A stretch of 64,000 nucleotides of DNA from Ralstonia sp. NFACC01 (GCF_900115545.1 NZ_FOWV01000006.1:235235-299234); one strand, 5' to 3'; counted from the stretch's first letter, positions 1 through 9,867 are shown. Numbers and translations: made by a program. The notes: generated by a model from the letters alone, not told the origin.

Positions 1-420
1 GTGGTACGCCGCAAGCTGCAGACGCTGCTGGACGTGGGCCTGGGCTACATCCGCCTTGGGCAATCGGCGACCACGCTGTCGGGCGGCGAGGCGCAGCGCG
101 TAAAGCTGTCGCTGGAGCTATCGAAGCGCGACACAGGCCGCACGCTCTACATCCTGGATGAGCCGACCACTGGCCTACACTTCCACGATATCGAGCTGCT
201 GCTGAAGGTCATTTACAAGCTGCGCGACCACGGCAATACGATCGTCATCATCGAGCACAACCTCGACGTGATCAAAACGGCAGACTGGCTGCTCGATCTC
301 GGGCCCGAAGGCGGCGCCGGCGGCGGGCAGATCATCGCCAAGGGCACCCCCGAGGATGTGGCGAAGAGCAAGGCTAGCTTTACCGGCAAATACCTTGCGC
401 CGCTGCTCAAGCGGAAGTAA
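1..420 (+). CDS. uvrA: UvrABC excinuclease subunit A, C-terminal fragment (cut by window edge)
   Basis: Only the last 139 codons are in the window. The opening GTG is probably an internal valine codon, because UvrA is about 950 residues long. UvrA is the DNA-damage-sensing ATPase of nucleotide excision repair. The visible part is the end of the second ABC domain: the signature LSGGEAQRV at fragment residues 26-34, the Walker B stretch [12 protein letters not shown] shortly after, and the switch-histidine region IVIIEHN. The order signature, Walker B, H-loop and the very short tail are typical of UvrA rather than a transporter ATPase. A strong terminator follows 23 bp after the stop. Confidence 0.97.
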   Translation: MVRRKLQTLLDVGLGYIRLGQSATTLSGGEAQRVKLSLELSKRDTGRTLYILDEPTTGLHFHDIELLLKVIYKLRDHGNTIVIIEHNLDVIKTADWLLDLGPEGGAGGGQIIAKGTPEDVAKSKASFTGKYLAPLLKRK

Positions 421-442
421 GCGACATCATTCGGCAACAAAG

Positions 443-469
443 AAGCGCAGTTTCGGCTGCGCTTTTTTT
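443..469 (+). terminator. Intrinsic terminator after uvrA
   Basis: An 8-bp stem (AAGCGCAG / CTGCGCTT) with a 6-nt loop is followed by seven T. It lies between uvrA and the convergent transporter gene, so it ends uvrA transcription. Confidence 0.85.
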
Positions 470-484
470 CGGCAATGCGGGGCG

Positions 485-2161
485 TCAGTGGCCCGCAGGC
501 GCTGTCTCGGTTTCCACTTCATCTGCGTGTTTCATACGGCTGCGATTCAACGCGCCCGCTTCATCCAGCACCGGATATGCGGCCGCGCAGAACAACGAGT
601 TCAACCGCTTGAAATCGCTGATGATGTCCAGATGCAGCGAACTGGTCTCGATGCTCTCGGCCGTCTGCGCGGACACCCGCGTGAGGTGACTGCGCGAGTA
701 GCGTTTCTCTAGATCGCGGAAGTGCGCCTTTTCCAGCATCAGCTTCTGCGCGCTGCGCAGGTCGCCCGTCAGGAACACCGACAACGCCAGCTTGAGGTTC
801 GTGACCAGGCGCGCATGCATGTCTTCCAGCTCTTCCATGCCGGCCTCGGAAAAGGCCAGCTTGTGTGCGATCTTCTTCTCGCGCACGTCCTGCAGCATGC
901 GGTCGAGAATGTCGCCGGCGTGCTCCAGATTGATGGTGAGCGAGATGATGTCGGCCCAGCGTTTTCCCTCGCGCGCGTCCAGGGCTTCGTGGCTCAGCTG
1001 CGTGAGATAAAGCTTGATGGCGGTGTAGAGCGCATCGACCTCGTCGTCGATGGCGCGGGTGGTTTGCAACAGGCGCACGTCGTTGGTTTTGAGCACGCGC
1101 AGGGTGTTGTCGAGCATGTGCTCAACGCGATCGCCGATGCGCAGCACCTCGCGCGACGCATTGCCCAACGCCAACGTTGGCGTGGCCAGCGCAGAAGGAT
1201 CGAGGTAGCGCGGCGCAACGAGATCGTCGATATGCGCGCCGCCCGGCAGGATGCGCGCACACAGGCGCGCCATCGTATCGGTGAAGCCGATCAGCAACAC
1301 CGCCAACGCCACGTTGAACACCACATGAAACGCCACGACCACGTGCTGTGGCGCGACGCCCGCGTGCGGCGCCCACTCCGCCAGCTTGTCCAGAAAGGGC
1401 AGCGCCAGCGCGGCGCCCAGCATGCGCGAAAGCAGGTTTCCGAGCGTTGCGCGGCGTGCGGCTTGGCTCGATGAGGGCGTGGTCGCCAACGCGGCCACGG
1501 CACTGCCGATGTTTGCGCCCAGCACAATCGCAAAGGCCACCTTGACCGACACCGCAGCCGACGCTGCCAGCGTCGCGCAGAACAGCACGACAGCCAGACT
1601 CGAATAGCACAGCAGCGTGAGCACCGCGCCAATCAGCATGTTCAGGCCGGTGTCTGACGAGATGGAGCCCAGCAGCACACGCAGCGCATTGGCTTCCACC
1701 ATCGGGCTCGACGCGATCGAGATCAGCTCCAGCGCCATCATGATCAGGCCCAGGCCGATCAGCACCCGCCCAAAATGCCCCACTGCACTGCCCTTGCGCG
1801 ACAGATGCAGGATCACGCCAAAGAAGATCAGCAGCGGCGACAGCCACGACAAATCCAGCGCAAATATCTGCGCCATGATGGCGGTGCCCACGTTGGCACC
1901 CAGCAGGATCGCCAGCGCCGACGACACACCCATCAGCCCTTGCGCAACAAAGGCGCCGACGATGGTGGCCGTCGCGTTACTGCTCTGCACCAGACACGTC
2001 ACGCCAATGCCGGCCAGCAGCGCAGAGAACCGATTCGACACGCTGCGTGACAACAGGCGACGCAAGTCCGCGCCGTAGAGGCGCAACATGCCAACTTTGA
2101 CGGTCTGCGTGCCCCATACCAACAGGGCGACGCCAGAAAGCAGCTTAAGCAGGGTGATCAT
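485..2161 (-). CDS. Na/Pi cotransporter family protein (NptA/YjbB type) with PhoU-like C-terminal domain
   Basis: A 558-residue inner-membrane protein. The first ~310 residues are hydrophobic, with two Na/Pi-cotransporter repeats; the QSSNATA stretch near residue 60 is the family's Q-S-S-x-x-T type motif. The last ~200 residues are a soluble helical PhoU-like region. Proteins of this build move phosphate with sodium, and the YjbB branch has been linked to phosphate export. Direction of transport cannot be told from sequence. It starts at an ATG with the hydrophobic MITLLKLLSGVALLVWG. It is followed on the same strand by nothing but the convergent uvrA terminator. Confidence 0.88.
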   Translation of the reverse strand: MITLLKLLSGVALLVWGTQTVKVGMLRLYGADLRRLLSRSVSNRFSALLAGIGVTCLVQSSNATATIVGAFVAQGLMGVSSALAILLGANVGTAIMAQIFALDLSWLSPLLIFFGVILHLSRKGSAVGHFGRVLIGLGLIMMALELISIASSPMVEANALRVLLGSISSDTGLNMLIGAVLTLLCYSSLAVVLFCATLAASAAVSVKVAFAIVLGANIGSAVAALATTPSSSQAARRATLGNLLSRMLGAALALPFLDKLAEWAPHAGVAPQHVVVAFHVVFNVALAVLLIGFTDTMARLCARILPGGAHIDDLVAPRYLDPSALATPTLALGNASREVLRIGDRVEHMLDNTLRVLKTNDVRLLQTTRAIDDEVDALYTAIKLYLTQLSHEALDAREGKRWADIISLTINLEHAGDILDRMLQDVREKKIAHKLAFSEAGMEELEDMHARLVTNLKLALSVFLTGDLRSAQKLMLEKAHFRDLEKRYSRSHLTRVSAQTAESIETSSLHLDIISDFKRLNSLFCAAAYPVLDEAGALNRSRMKHADEVETETAPAGH

Positions 2162-2180
2162 TGTTGCCGTGCAGTCTTGC

Positions 2181-2801
2181 TTATTTAGTCAGAGCCACCC
2201 GCAGGCCCAGCCCGATGAAAATGCAGCCGCTCACCCGGTCGAGCCACAGCGAGGCACGCGGCGTGCGGCGCATCCAACCGCCCAGCGCGGCCGCGCACCA
2301 ACCGTAGATGCTGAACACAACGATGGTCTGCGCCATGAACACGCCGCCCAGCAGCAACATCTGCAGCGCCGCATGGCCGGCCTGCGCATCGACAAACTGC
2401 GGCAGGAACACCACGAAGAACAACGTCACCTTCGGGTTGAGCAAATTGGCAAAAACGCTCTGGCGATATACCTGCCACAGGTCGGGCGCCGCCTGCGCTC
2501 CAGCATGATTCAGGCCGATGCCTCCCTTGCTGCGCAGTGCCTGAATGCCCAGCCAGATCAGATACGCCGCTCCCAGCCAGCGGATCGCCTGGAACGCCAC
2601 AGGGGACGATTGCAGCACTGCAGCCAGCCCAAGGGCCGCCAGCGTCGTATGAAACAGGCAGCCCGACGCAAATCCCGCCGCCGCCGACAGACCCGCTTTA
2701 CGGCCCTGGCTTGCGCCGCGCGCAATCACTTGCAGGTTGTCCGGCCCGGGCATCACCGTGATGGCAATCGAAGTCAGCAGGAAGAGCAATACGTGAGGCA
2801 T
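2181..2801 (-). CDS. LysE/RhtB family amino-acid exporter
   Basis: A 206-residue, very hydrophobic protein of the size and pattern of LysE/RhtB exporters, with about six membrane segments. The family motif is visible near the N-terminus as PGPDNLQV, followed by the Gly/Ala-rich second segment GLSAAAGFASG. Such proteins expel amino acids such as homoserine, threonine or lysine; the substrate cannot be predicted here. It lies 19 bp upstream of the Na/Pi transporter gene on the same strand and may be cotranscribed with it. Confidence 0.9.
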   Translation of the reverse strand: MPHVLLFLLTSIAITVMPGPDNLQVIARGASQGRKAGLSAAAGFASGCLFHTTLAALGLAAVLQSSPVAFQAIRWLGAAYLIWLGIQALRSKGGIGLNHAGAQAAPDLWQVYRQSVFANLLNPKVTLFFVVFLPQFVDAQAGHAALQMLLLGGVFMAQTIVVFSIYGWCAAALGGWMRRTPRASLWLDRVSGCIFIGLGLRVALTK

Positions 2802-2928
2802 CGACGTCTCCCGGGGGGCGCAGGGGAAGTGGAAAGGATCATGCTACTGCGCGTGGCAGTAGTGCGTCATATTTTTGTCACATGAGCGTATGCGACTGGC
2901 GCATCACGCATAGGCAGCGGGTGGCCGC

Positions 2929-3537
2929 TCAGTGTCCATCAAAGCGGCAGACCGTGAAGAGCGGCAGCCCGCCCTCGATCAGCAGTTGTGAGCCGCCCAG
3001 CTCGGGCAGGTCGACAATCGCCGCGCCCTCCACCACCGTCGCGCCCAGCCGTTCAAGCAGGCGCTTGCCGGCCATCATGGTGCCGCCGGTGGCAATCAGG
3101 TCGTCGATCAACAAGACGCGATCGCCTGGCTTGCAGGCATCGGCGTGGATTTCCACCGTCGCGCTGCCGTATTCGAGCATGTACTCCTCGGCCACCGTGT
3201 TGAAGGGCAGCTTGCCTTTCTTGCGGATCGGCACAAAGCCGAGGTTCAGCTCATACGCCACGATCGAGCCAAGGATGAATCCACGCGCATCGATGCCTGC
3301 CACCAGATTCAGCCCCTGCCCCATGTAGCGATGGACGAACACATCCACCAGCACGCGCAGGCTCTTCGGGTCCTGCAACAGCGGCGTGATGTCGCGAAAC
3401 ATCACCCCGGCCTGCGGCCAATCCGGCACCGTGCGGATGCGGTCGCGCAGGTAACGCGATACATCGCCCAGTTCAGTGGAAGCGGGAATGGACGACGGCG
3501 TCAGTAGCGCCGCCTGGTGAGGAGGAACTTGGTTCAT
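2929..3537 (-). CDS. apt: Adenine phosphoribosyltransferase
   Basis: Converts adenine plus PRPP to AMP (purine salvage, cytoplasm). The PRPP-binding signature [14 protein letters not shown] is clear, and [10 protein letters not shown] and [11 protein letters not shown] are characteristic of Apt. I start it at the ATG giving [12 protein letters not shown] (202 residues). An open frame continues 38 codons further upstream, but it would run over the start region of the divergent DJ-1-like gene and lacks family similarity. Confidence 0.95.
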   Translation of the reverse strand: MNQVPPHQAALLTPSSIPASTELGDVSRYLRDRIRTVPDWPQAGVMFRDITPLLQDPKSLRVLVDVFVHRYMGQGLNLVAGIDARGFILGSIVAYELNLGFVPIRKKGKLPFNTVAEEYMLEYGSATVEIHADACKPGDRVLLIDDLIATGGTMMAGKRLLERLGATVVEGAAIVDLPELGGSQLLIEGGLPLFTVCRFDGH

Positions 3538-3644
3538 GGCAAAAACAGGAAAGCAGGAACGTGGTCTGCGGTAATGGGCTACCACCCGGGCCGAATGGCG
3601 CCGAACCACAATGGGCAAACCCAAACCATACAGGAGACACGGCG

Positions 3645-4223
3645 ATGGCAAAGAAAATTCTGATGCTGGTCGGCGACTACGTGGAGGACTACGAAGTCAT
3701 GGTCCCCTTCCAGGCGCTGCAGATGGTCGGCCACACGGTGCACGCCGTCTGTCCGGACAAGCGCGCTGGCGATTCCGTCGCGACCGCCGTTCACGATTTC
3801 GAAGGCTCGCAGACGTACTCCGAAAAACCCGGCCATCGGTTCACGGTCAACGCCACCTTCGCCGACGTCGACCCGGCAACGTATGACGCACTTGTCGTGC
3901 CCGGCGGCCGCGCGCCCGAATACCTGCGGCTGAACGCCCGCGTGCTCGACGTCGTGCGGCACTTCGCCCATGCGGACAAACCCATCGCGGCCATCTGCCA
4001 CGGTGCGCAGTTGCTGTCGGCGGCGGGTGCGCTGGAAGGCAAGGCGTGCTCGGCATATCCGGCATGTGGACCGGAAGTCACGGCGGCAGGCGGCACGTTC
4101 CAGGACATCCCCGTCGACCAAGCCCACACCGACGGCAAGCTGGTCACAGCGCCCGCGTGGCCGGCACATCCGGCATGGTTGGCACAGTTTCTTGAAGTCC
4201 TGGGCACGCGGGTTCTACACTGA
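3645..4223 (+). CDS. DJ-1/PfpI family protein
   Basis: A 192-residue single-domain protein of the DJ-1/PfpI/ThiJ superfamily. The nucleophile elbow is AICHGAQLL, with the reactive cysteine followed by histidine. An acidic residue in the early [11 protein letters not shown] stretch probably supplies the partner glutamate or aspartate. Family members act as chaperones, glyoxalase III or small hydrolases; which applies here is not clear. An AGGAGA ribosome-binding site at 3632-3637 fixes the ATG at 3645. It is divergent from apt. Confidence 0.92.
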   Translation: MAKKILMLVGDYVEDYEVMVPFQALQMVGHTVHAVCPDKRAGDSVATAVHDFEGSQTYSEKPGHRFTVNATFADVDPATYDALVVPGGRAPEYLRLNARVLDVVRHFAHADKPIAAICHGAQLLSAAGALEGKACSAYPACGPEVTAAGGTFQDIPVDQAHTDGKLVTAPAWPAHPAWLAQFLEVLGTRVLH

Positions 4224-4264
4224 TCCGGTTGCCCGCACGCCGGGCGCCCCAGGAGCCCCCGGCC

Positions 4265-4669
4265 ATGTGCGAAATCTTCATCCGCGCCAATCCCCATTCC
4301 TACGACAGTCTCGCGCGTTCGCTACGCCTGCACGGCGTGGCGACCAGCGTGCGGCTGGAGTGCCTGTTCTGGGAGGTGCTCGAAGAGATTGGCCAGCGTG
4401 ATGGCCTGACGGTCAACCAGCTCATCAGCAAGCTCTATGACGAGTTGTTTGAGCGTCGCGGCGAGGTGGCGAACTTCGCGTCGTTCCTGCGCGTCTGCTG
4501 CCTGCGCTATCTGATGCTGCAGCAGGAAGGGCGCATTCCGGCTGATACACGGGTGTCGATCAGCTCGCTCGATGCCGCGGCGGTGCTGGACGGCCTGCCG
4601 GCCAACATGGCGGATGCCCCGCCGCCGCGCCGCTCGCGCGGGCCGCTGCTGGAAACGTTCATCAAATAA
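4265..4669 (+). CDS. Ribbon-helix-helix domain protein (RHH_4 type)
   Basis: A 134-residue protein whose N-terminal half (RLHGVATSVRLECLFWEVL, then EEIGQRDGLTVNQLISKLYDE) matches the RHH_4-type ribbon-helix-helix fold: a short strand followed by two helices. Such folds bind DNA as dimers, so a small transcriptional regulator is likely; its targets are unknown. The C-terminal third is proline/arginine-rich and looks disordered. The ATG at 4265 was chosen over one 12 codons upstream because MCEIFIRANPHSY is the family-like start. It follows the DJ-1-like gene by 41 bp and ends 9 bp before the convergent antiporter gene. Confidence 0.8.
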   Translation: MCEIFIRANPHSYDSLARSLRLHGVATSVRLECLFWEVLEEIGQRDGLTVNQLISKLYDELFERRGEVANFASFLRVCCLRYLMLQQEGRIPADTRVSISSLDAAAVLDGLPANMADAPPPRRSRGPLLETFIK

Positions 4670-4678
4670 GCGCTGGCA

Positions 4679-6658
4679 TCAACGCGGCGAGAGCCGCTCC
4701 TCCGCCATCTGCAGCCCCTCGGGGGTGCCGCGCAGCACAACGATATCGCCCAGCTCCAGCACGGTGTCTGGATCAGGATCGAGCGCGCGAATGCCCTGGC
4801 GCCGGATCGCCGTGACCGAGGTCTTGAACGTCTCCAGCCCCATCGTGCCGAGCTTGTGGCCGATGGCAGGCGAGCCTTTGGCCAAAGGCACCGAATGCAG
4901 GCGCACGGCGTCGCGCTCCAGCATGTCTTCCTCGTCGTCCTGACCATGGAAGTAGCCGCGCAGCAGGCTGTAACGTGCGTCACGCATCTCCTGCGCGCGG
5001 CGCACCACGCGGCGCAGCGGCACGCCCAGCAGCACCAGCGCATGCGAGGCCAGCATCAGGCTACCTTCAATGATCTCGGGGACAACCTCGGTGGCGCCGG
5101 CTTGCTGCAGGCGATCCAGGTCGGCATCGTCGATGGTGCGCACAATCACGGGCAGGGTCGGCTCCAGCGCCTGCACGTGGTGCAGCACCTTCAATGCGGA
5201 CGCCGTATCGGCATACGTAATGGCGACCGCCGCTGCACGGTGGATACCGGCAGCCACCAGCGACTCGCGCCGCGCCGCATCGCCATAGACGACATGCTCG
5301 CCCGCGGCCGCAGCCTCGCGCACGCGGTCGGGGTCCAGGTCGAGCGCGACATAGCCGATGCCTTCCTGCTCCACCATGTGCGCCAGGTTCTGGCCGCTGC
5401 GCCCGTAGCCGCAGATGATGACGTGGCGCTCGGTGGCGATGCTCTGCGCGGCAATCTTCGTCATTGCCAGCGATTGCATCAGCCAGTCCGTGCGCGACAG
5501 CCGCATGGCAATCACGTCGCTGTACTGAATCAGGAACGGCGCCAGCAGCATCGACAGCAGCATCGCCGCCAGGATCGCTTGGCCGAGCAACGGGTCGATC
5601 AGTTTCATCCCGTCAATCTGGTTGAGCAGCACGAAGCCGAATTCACCGGCCTGCGCCAGCCCGAGAGCCGTACGGATCGCCGCACCGCCACCGGAACCGA
5701 AGGCCCGCGCCAGCAGCGCAATCAGCACGAATTTGAACAGCACCGGCGCCATCACCAGGCCCAGCACCAGCGCCCAGTGCTCGAAGACCACGCGCGGGTC
5801 CAGCAGCATGCCGACCGTCACGAAGAACAGCCCCAGCAGCATATCCCGGAACGGCTTGATGTCTTCTTCCACCTGCAGCTTGTACGGCGTTTCCGACACC
5901 AGCATGCCGGCCAGAAATGCCCCCAGCGCCATCGACAAGCCCAGCCGCTCGGTCAGCGCCGCCATGCCCAGCGTGACCAGCAGCAGGTTCAGCATGAACA
6001 GCTCCTGCGAGCGCCGCGCCGCCACCAGGTGGAACCAGCGCGACAGCAGCTTCTGCCCCAGGAACAGGATCAGCACCAGCGCAACGGTGATCTTCAGAGC
6101 TGCAATCGACAGCGTCAGAACCAGGTCGCTCGGATTCTTGCCCAATGACGGCACCACGATGAGCAGCAGCACCACAGCCAGATCCTGGAACAGCAGCACG
6201 CTGATGATGTTGCGGCCGTGCTCGGTTTCCAGTTGCAGGCGCTCGGCCAGCATTTTCGACACGATGGCCGTGGACGACATCGCCAACGCGCCGCCCAGCG
6301 CCAGCCCCGCCTGCCACGACAGCGGGTACCAGCGCGAAAGCAGCATCGATACCGGAATCGTCAGCAGCACGGTCAGCACCACCTGTGACGCGCCAAGGCC
6401 CAGCACCAGCCGTCGCATCGAACGAAGCTTGGAGAGGTTGAACTCCAGGCCGATCGAGAACATCAAGAACACCACCCCGAACTCAGCCAGGTAGCGGGTC
6501 TGAGCAGAATCGGACTCCAGCCCCGTCGCCTTCGGCCCAATCAGCACACCCACCACCAGGTAGGCCAGCATCGGCGGCAACTGCAGCATGCGGAACAGCA
6601 CCACGCCGATCACGGCGGCGGCCAGCAACACGAGGGTGAGTTCCAGCGGCGAATGCAT
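4679..6658 (-). CDS. Monovalent cation:proton antiporter-2 (CPA2), KefB/YbaL type
   Basis: A 659-residue protein with an N-terminal Na+/H+-exchanger domain of about 12 membrane segments (residues ~5-385). A cytoplasmic Rossmann TrkA-N domain follows, with NAD-binding pattern VIICGYGRSGQNLA near residue 415, and a TrkA-C domain at the end (LGDIVVLRGTPEG). This is the build of glutathione-gated K+ efflux proteins and YbaL. It would exchange K+ or Na+ for protons. The ATG giving MHSPLELTLVLL was chosen; the reading frame is open for 89 more codons, but those lie in the divergent promoter region of kdsD. Confidence 0.9.
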   Translation of the reverse strand: MHSPLELTLVLLAAAVIGVVLFRMLQLPPMLAYLVVGVLIGPKATGLESDSAQTRYLAEFGVVFLMFSIGLEFNLSKLRSMRRLVLGLGASQVVLTVLLTIPVSMLLSRWYPLSWQAGLALGGALAMSSTAIVSKMLAERLQLETEHGRNIISVLLFQDLAVVLLLIVVPSLGKNPSDLVLTLSIAALKITVALVLILFLGQKLLSRWFHLVAARRSQELFMLNLLLVTLGMAALTERLGLSMALGAFLAGMLVSETPYKLQVEEDIKPFRDMLLGLFFVTVGMLLDPRVVFEHWALVLGLVMAPVLFKFVLIALLARAFGSGGGAAIRTALGLAQAGEFGFVLLNQIDGMKLIDPLLGQAILAAMLLSMLLAPFLIQYSDVIAMRLSRTDWLMQSLAMTKIAAQSIATERHVIICGYGRSGQNLAHMVEQEGIGYVALDLDPDRVREAAAAGEHVVYGDAARRESLVAAGIHRAAAVAITYADTASALKVLHHVQALEPTLPVIVRTIDDADLDRLQQAGATEVVPEIIEGSLMLASHALVLLGVPLRRVVRRAQEMRDARYSLLRGYFHGQDDEEDMLERDAVRLHSVPLAKGSPAIGHKLGTMGLETFKTSVTAIRRQGIRALDPDPDTVLELGDIVVLRGTPEGLQMAEERLSPR

Positions 6659-6968
6659 GCGACGCGAAAAAACCAATCGAAAGGGGTTGGACAGGAGGGC
6701 CGGATGCCGCGCATCAAGACGGTGCGTGCGCAAGCGAGCACGCAGGCGCTGCAAGACCGATGCCAGGATGTAAACGAAGAACGCGATACGCGAGACGCCG
6801 CAGAGCAAAAAATGACGGCGTGGCGACGGGAAGAAAGTGATTTGGAAGCCGAATGCCGCGGCGCAGCAAAACGGAGCGCCCGCACGCTCCGCCCACTCCC
6901 CGCAAGTCAAGTCCCAATGCGCCACCAGCGGCCGAGGACTATGTCAATCGTTGTTATACTTCGCCGCC

Positions 6969-7952
6969 ATGATAGCGAATTTCAATCCGGACCGAGCGCT
7001 TGCGCTGGCGCAGCAAACCTTCGACATCGAAGCGCAAGCCGTACTCGGTCTCAAAACCCAGGTGTCCGCCGACTTTGCGCGCGCGGTCGAAATGGTGCTC
7101 GGCTGCACCGGCCGCGTCGTCGTGTCCGGCATGGGCAAATCGGGCCACGTGGCGCGCAAGATTGCCGCCACGCTGGCCTCGACCGGCACGCCGGCGTTCT
7201 TCGTGCACCCGGCCGAAGCCAGCCATGGCGATCTCGGCATGGTCACCCGCGACGACGTTTTCATCGGCTTTTCCAATTCCGGCGAAGTGTCGGAGCTGAA
7301 CGTCATCCTGCCGCTGGTCAAGCGGATGGGCGCCAAGCTGATCGCCGTCACGGGCAACCCGGAGTCCTCGCTCGGCAAGCACGCCGACGTGGTGCTCAAC
7401 TCGCATGTCGATGTCGAAGCCTGCCCGCTGAACCTTGCTCCCACCGCCAGCACCACGGCGCAGATCGCGCTGGGCGATGCGCTGGCCGTGGCCGTGCTCG
7501 ACGCACGCGGCTTCGGTGCAGAAGACTTCGCACGCTCGCATCCGGGCGGATCGCTTGGCCGCAAGCTGCTAACGCACGTGCGTGACGTCATGCGCGCCGG
7601 CGACGCCATCCCCCGCGTGGACCAAGACACGCCGCTGTCGCAGGCGCTGATGGAAATCACCCGCAAGGGCATGGCGATGACCGCCGTGGTCGATGCCGAT
7701 GGCCACGCCGTGGGCGTCTTCACCGACGGCGACCTGCGCCGCCTGCTCGAAACCCCGCGCGACTGGCGCACGGTGCCCATCCACGAGGTCATGCACCGCA
7801 ACCCGCGCTCGGTCGGCCCCGACCAGCTCGCCGTCGAAGCCGTCGAAGTCATGGAAACGCACCGCATCAACCAGTTGCTGGTGGTCGATGCCGCCGGCCT
7901 GCTGGTCGGCGCGCTGCACATCCACGACCTGACGCGGGCCAAGGTCATCTGA
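6969..7952 (+). CDS. kdsD: D-arabinose 5-phosphate isomerase (KpsF/GutQ family)
   Basis: Interconverts ribulose 5-phosphate and arabinose 5-phosphate, the first step of KDO synthesis for LPS. The 327-residue protein has an N-terminal SIS sugar-isomerase domain (GMGKSGHVARKIAATLAST and the HPAEASHGDLGMV segment) and two C-terminal CBS domains (from about residue 205). It opens a cluster kdsD-kdsC-lptC-lptA-lptB in which the KDO and LPS-transport genes are tightly spaced. A TATACT hexamer lies at 6955-6960, only 8 nt before the ATG. Confidence 0.95.
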   Translation: MIANFNPDRALALAQQTFDIEAQAVLGLKTQVSADFARAVEMVLGCTGRVVVSGMGKSGHVARKIAATLASTGTPAFFVHPAEASHGDLGMVTRDDVFIGFSNSGEVSELNVILPLVKRMGAKLIAVTGNPESSLGKHADVVLNSHVDVEACPLNLAPTASTTAQIALGDALAVAVLDARGFGAEDFARSHPGGSLGRKLLTHVRDVMRAGDAIPRVDQDTPLSQALMEITRKGMAMTAVVDADGHAVGVFTDGDLRRLLETPRDWRTVPIHEVMHRNPRSVGPDQLAVEAVEVMETHRINQLLVVDAAGLLVGALHIHDLTRAKVI

Positions 7953-7968
7953 CCCGCCCACGCCACTG

Positions 7969-8553
7969 ATGACCACCCCGGCCGATCCTGTCCACAGCAA
8001 CATCGACGCACGCTTTCCGCAGGCAATGGAACGCGCCGCGCGCGTGCGCCTGATGGTGTTCGATGTGGATGGCGTGCTGACCGACGGCCGCCTGCTCGTG
8101 GGCCCCGAGGGAGAAATCAGCAAGGCGTTCGACACGCTCGACGGCCACGGCATCAAGCTTCTGGCACAGGCCGGCGTCACGCCGGCCATCATTACCGGAC
8201 GGCAATCCGAAATCGTCGCCTGGCGCGCCGGGGAACTCGGCATCGAACATCTGTACCAAGGCGTAGCCGACAAGCGCGAGGCGTTTGCCCACCTGTTGGC
8301 GGCCACGCAACTTGAGGCCACAGACGCCGGCTACATGGGCGACGACTGGCCCGACCTGCCGGTGATGACGATGGTGGGCTTTACCGCCTGCCCCGCCCAG
8401 GCCCATGCCGAACTGCGCAGCCGCGCCCATTACGTGGCCCAGGCTACGGGCGGGCGAGGCGCCGTGCGTGAAGTCGCCGACCTGATCCTCAAGGCCCAAG
8501 GCGCCTACGACGCCCTGCTCGCGCAATTGCTGCAAGCCCCGCAAACCTTCTGA
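7969..8553 (+). CDS. kdsC: 3-deoxy-D-manno-octulosonate 8-phosphate phosphatase (KDO-8-P phosphatase)
   Basis: A 194-residue HAD subclass C0 phosphatase that removes phosphate from KDO-8-P. The catalytic DxD is in MVFDVDGVLTDG, with motif II in the IITGRQS stretch and motif III in the MGDDWPDLP segment. Length agrees with the tetrameric, capless KdsC family. It begins 16 bp after kdsD and ends 4 bp before lptC, so the genes are translated from one mRNA. Confidence 0.95.
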   Translation: MTTPADPVHSNIDARFPQAMERAARVRLMVFDVDGVLTDGRLLVGPEGEISKAFDTLDGHGIKLLAQAGVTPAIITGRQSEIVAWRAGELGIEHLYQGVADKREAFAHLLAATQLEATDAGYMGDDWPDLPVMTMVGFTACPAQAHAELRSRAHYVAQATGGRGAVREVADLILKAQGAYDALLAQLLQAPQTF

Positions 8554-8557
8554 CTCC

Positions 8558-9190
8558 ATGGCCAGCGAACGCTCCCAACGCCTCGTCTCCACCGTGCTGC
8601 AAGTCATGCTGCGCGGGCTGCCGATCCTGCTGATGGCGATTGTCTGTGGCGTCACGTTCCTGCTCGTGCAGGTCAACACGCCACAAACCGACGAAACCGC
8701 CACCCAGCCCAAACGCCACATCGCCGACTACACCATGGACGGCATCTCGGCTACGGCGCTGGACGAGACCGGCACGACCAAGTACCGCTTCACCGGCGTC
8801 CACATGAATCACTATGAGGACGACCTGACCTACGACGTCACGTATCCCGCGCTGCGCGTATATGCGCCCGACCGCCCCCAGGTCACCGCCCGTGCGGACC
8901 TGGGCAAGATGAACGGCGACGGCACCATCATCGATCTCTACAACAACGCCAAGGTCATCCGCGCGCAGGGACCCGACGCCCGCCAGGACCCGCTGATGAC
9001 GGCCGATTCGACCTACTTCCAGGTGCTGCTCAACGACGACATCGTGCGCACCGACAAGCCCGTCGAGCTGCACCGTGGGCCGTCGATCATGAACGCCAAC
9101 GGCCTCACCTTCAATAACGTGACGCGGCAAGTACAATTGCTGGGCAATGTGCGCGGCCGAATCGAAGGGCTGGGGGCGCCGAAGCAGTAA
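8558..9190 (+). CDS. lptC: LPS export protein LptC
   Basis: A 210-residue bitopic inner-membrane protein. One N-terminal membrane segment (about residues 13-33, GLPILLMAIVCGVTFLLV) is followed by a periplasmic beta-jellyroll. It takes LPS from LptB2FG and passes it to LptA. It sits between kdsC and lptA in the standard order. Sequence conservation of LptC is low, so the call relies on the DUF1239-like pattern (DYTMDGISATALDETG), topology and position. Confidence 0.92.
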   Translation: MASERSQRLVSTVLQVMLRGLPILLMAIVCGVTFLLVQVNTPQTDETATQPKRHIADYTMDGISATALDETGTTKYRFTGVHMNHYEDDLTYDVTYPALRVYAPDRPQVTARADLGKMNGDGTIIDLYNNAKVIRAQGPDARQDPLMTADSTYFQVLLNDDIVRTDKPVELHRGPSIMNANGLTFNNVTRQVQLLGNVRGRIEGLGAPKQ

Positions 9191-9249
9191 ACTCTGCCCC
9201 CGACACCTGACAACGCCCACCGACCGCGCCCTTCTCCGACGTGATCCCC

Positions 9250-9837
9250 ATGACTGATTCCCTCCGTGCTGCCGGCCTCGCCATTGTCGCTGCGCTGCTG
9301 CTCCCGGCCCTGCCCGCGCACGCTGAGCGCGCCGACCGCGACAAGCCGCTCGTCCTTGAAGCCGACAACGCCAGCTACGACGATCTGAAGCAGGTCTATC
9401 ACTTGACCGGCAACGTGGTGCTGACCAAGGGCACCATGGTGCTGCGCTCCGATCAGGCCGATCTGCGCACCGACCCCGAGGGCTACAACTACGCCGTCGC
9501 CACGTCCAAGCCCGGCAATCTCGCCTTCATTCGCCAGAAGCGCGACAACGTCGACGAATACATCCAGGGTTGGGGCGAGCGCATCGAATACGACGGCAAA
9601 CAAGAGATTTCCAAGCTGATCGCCCGTGCACGCATGGAGCGCCTGCAAGGCGCAACGCAGCTCGACGAGATCCGCGGCGCCGTCATCACGTACGACGGTC
9701 AGAAGGAGTTCTACACGGCCTCCGGCGGCGCGGAAAACGCCACCTCGGCCAACCCGTCGGGCCGCGTGCGCGCGGTTCTCGCACCGCGCACAAGCACGCC
9801 TGCCGCGCCGGCATCTACCCCGGCCGCCAAGCCCTGA
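9250..9837 (+). CDS. lptA: LPS transport periplasmic protein LptA
   Basis: A 195-residue periplasmic bridge protein of the LPS transport machine. It has a Sec signal peptide (hydrophobic core AAGLAIVAALLLPALPAHA, likely cleaved after AHA) and an OstA-like jellyroll with repeated strands such as LTGNVVLTKGTMVLRSDQADL. The tail is Ala/Thr/Pro-rich. An in-frame GTG three codons earlier (9241) is an alternative start; neither has a strong ribosome-binding site. Confidence 0.94.
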   Translation: MTDSLRAAGLAIVAALLLPALPAHAERADRDKPLVLEADNASYDDLKQVYHLTGNVVLTKGTMVLRSDQADLRTDPEGYNYAVATSKPGNLAFIRQKRDNVDEYIQGWGERIEYDGKQEISKLIARARMERLQGATQLDEIRGAVITYDGQKEFYTASGGAENATSANPSGRVRAVLAPRTSTPAAPASTPAAKP

Positions 9838-9867
9838 TCCGCACTGCCTGTCTTTTCTGTTTCGCTT

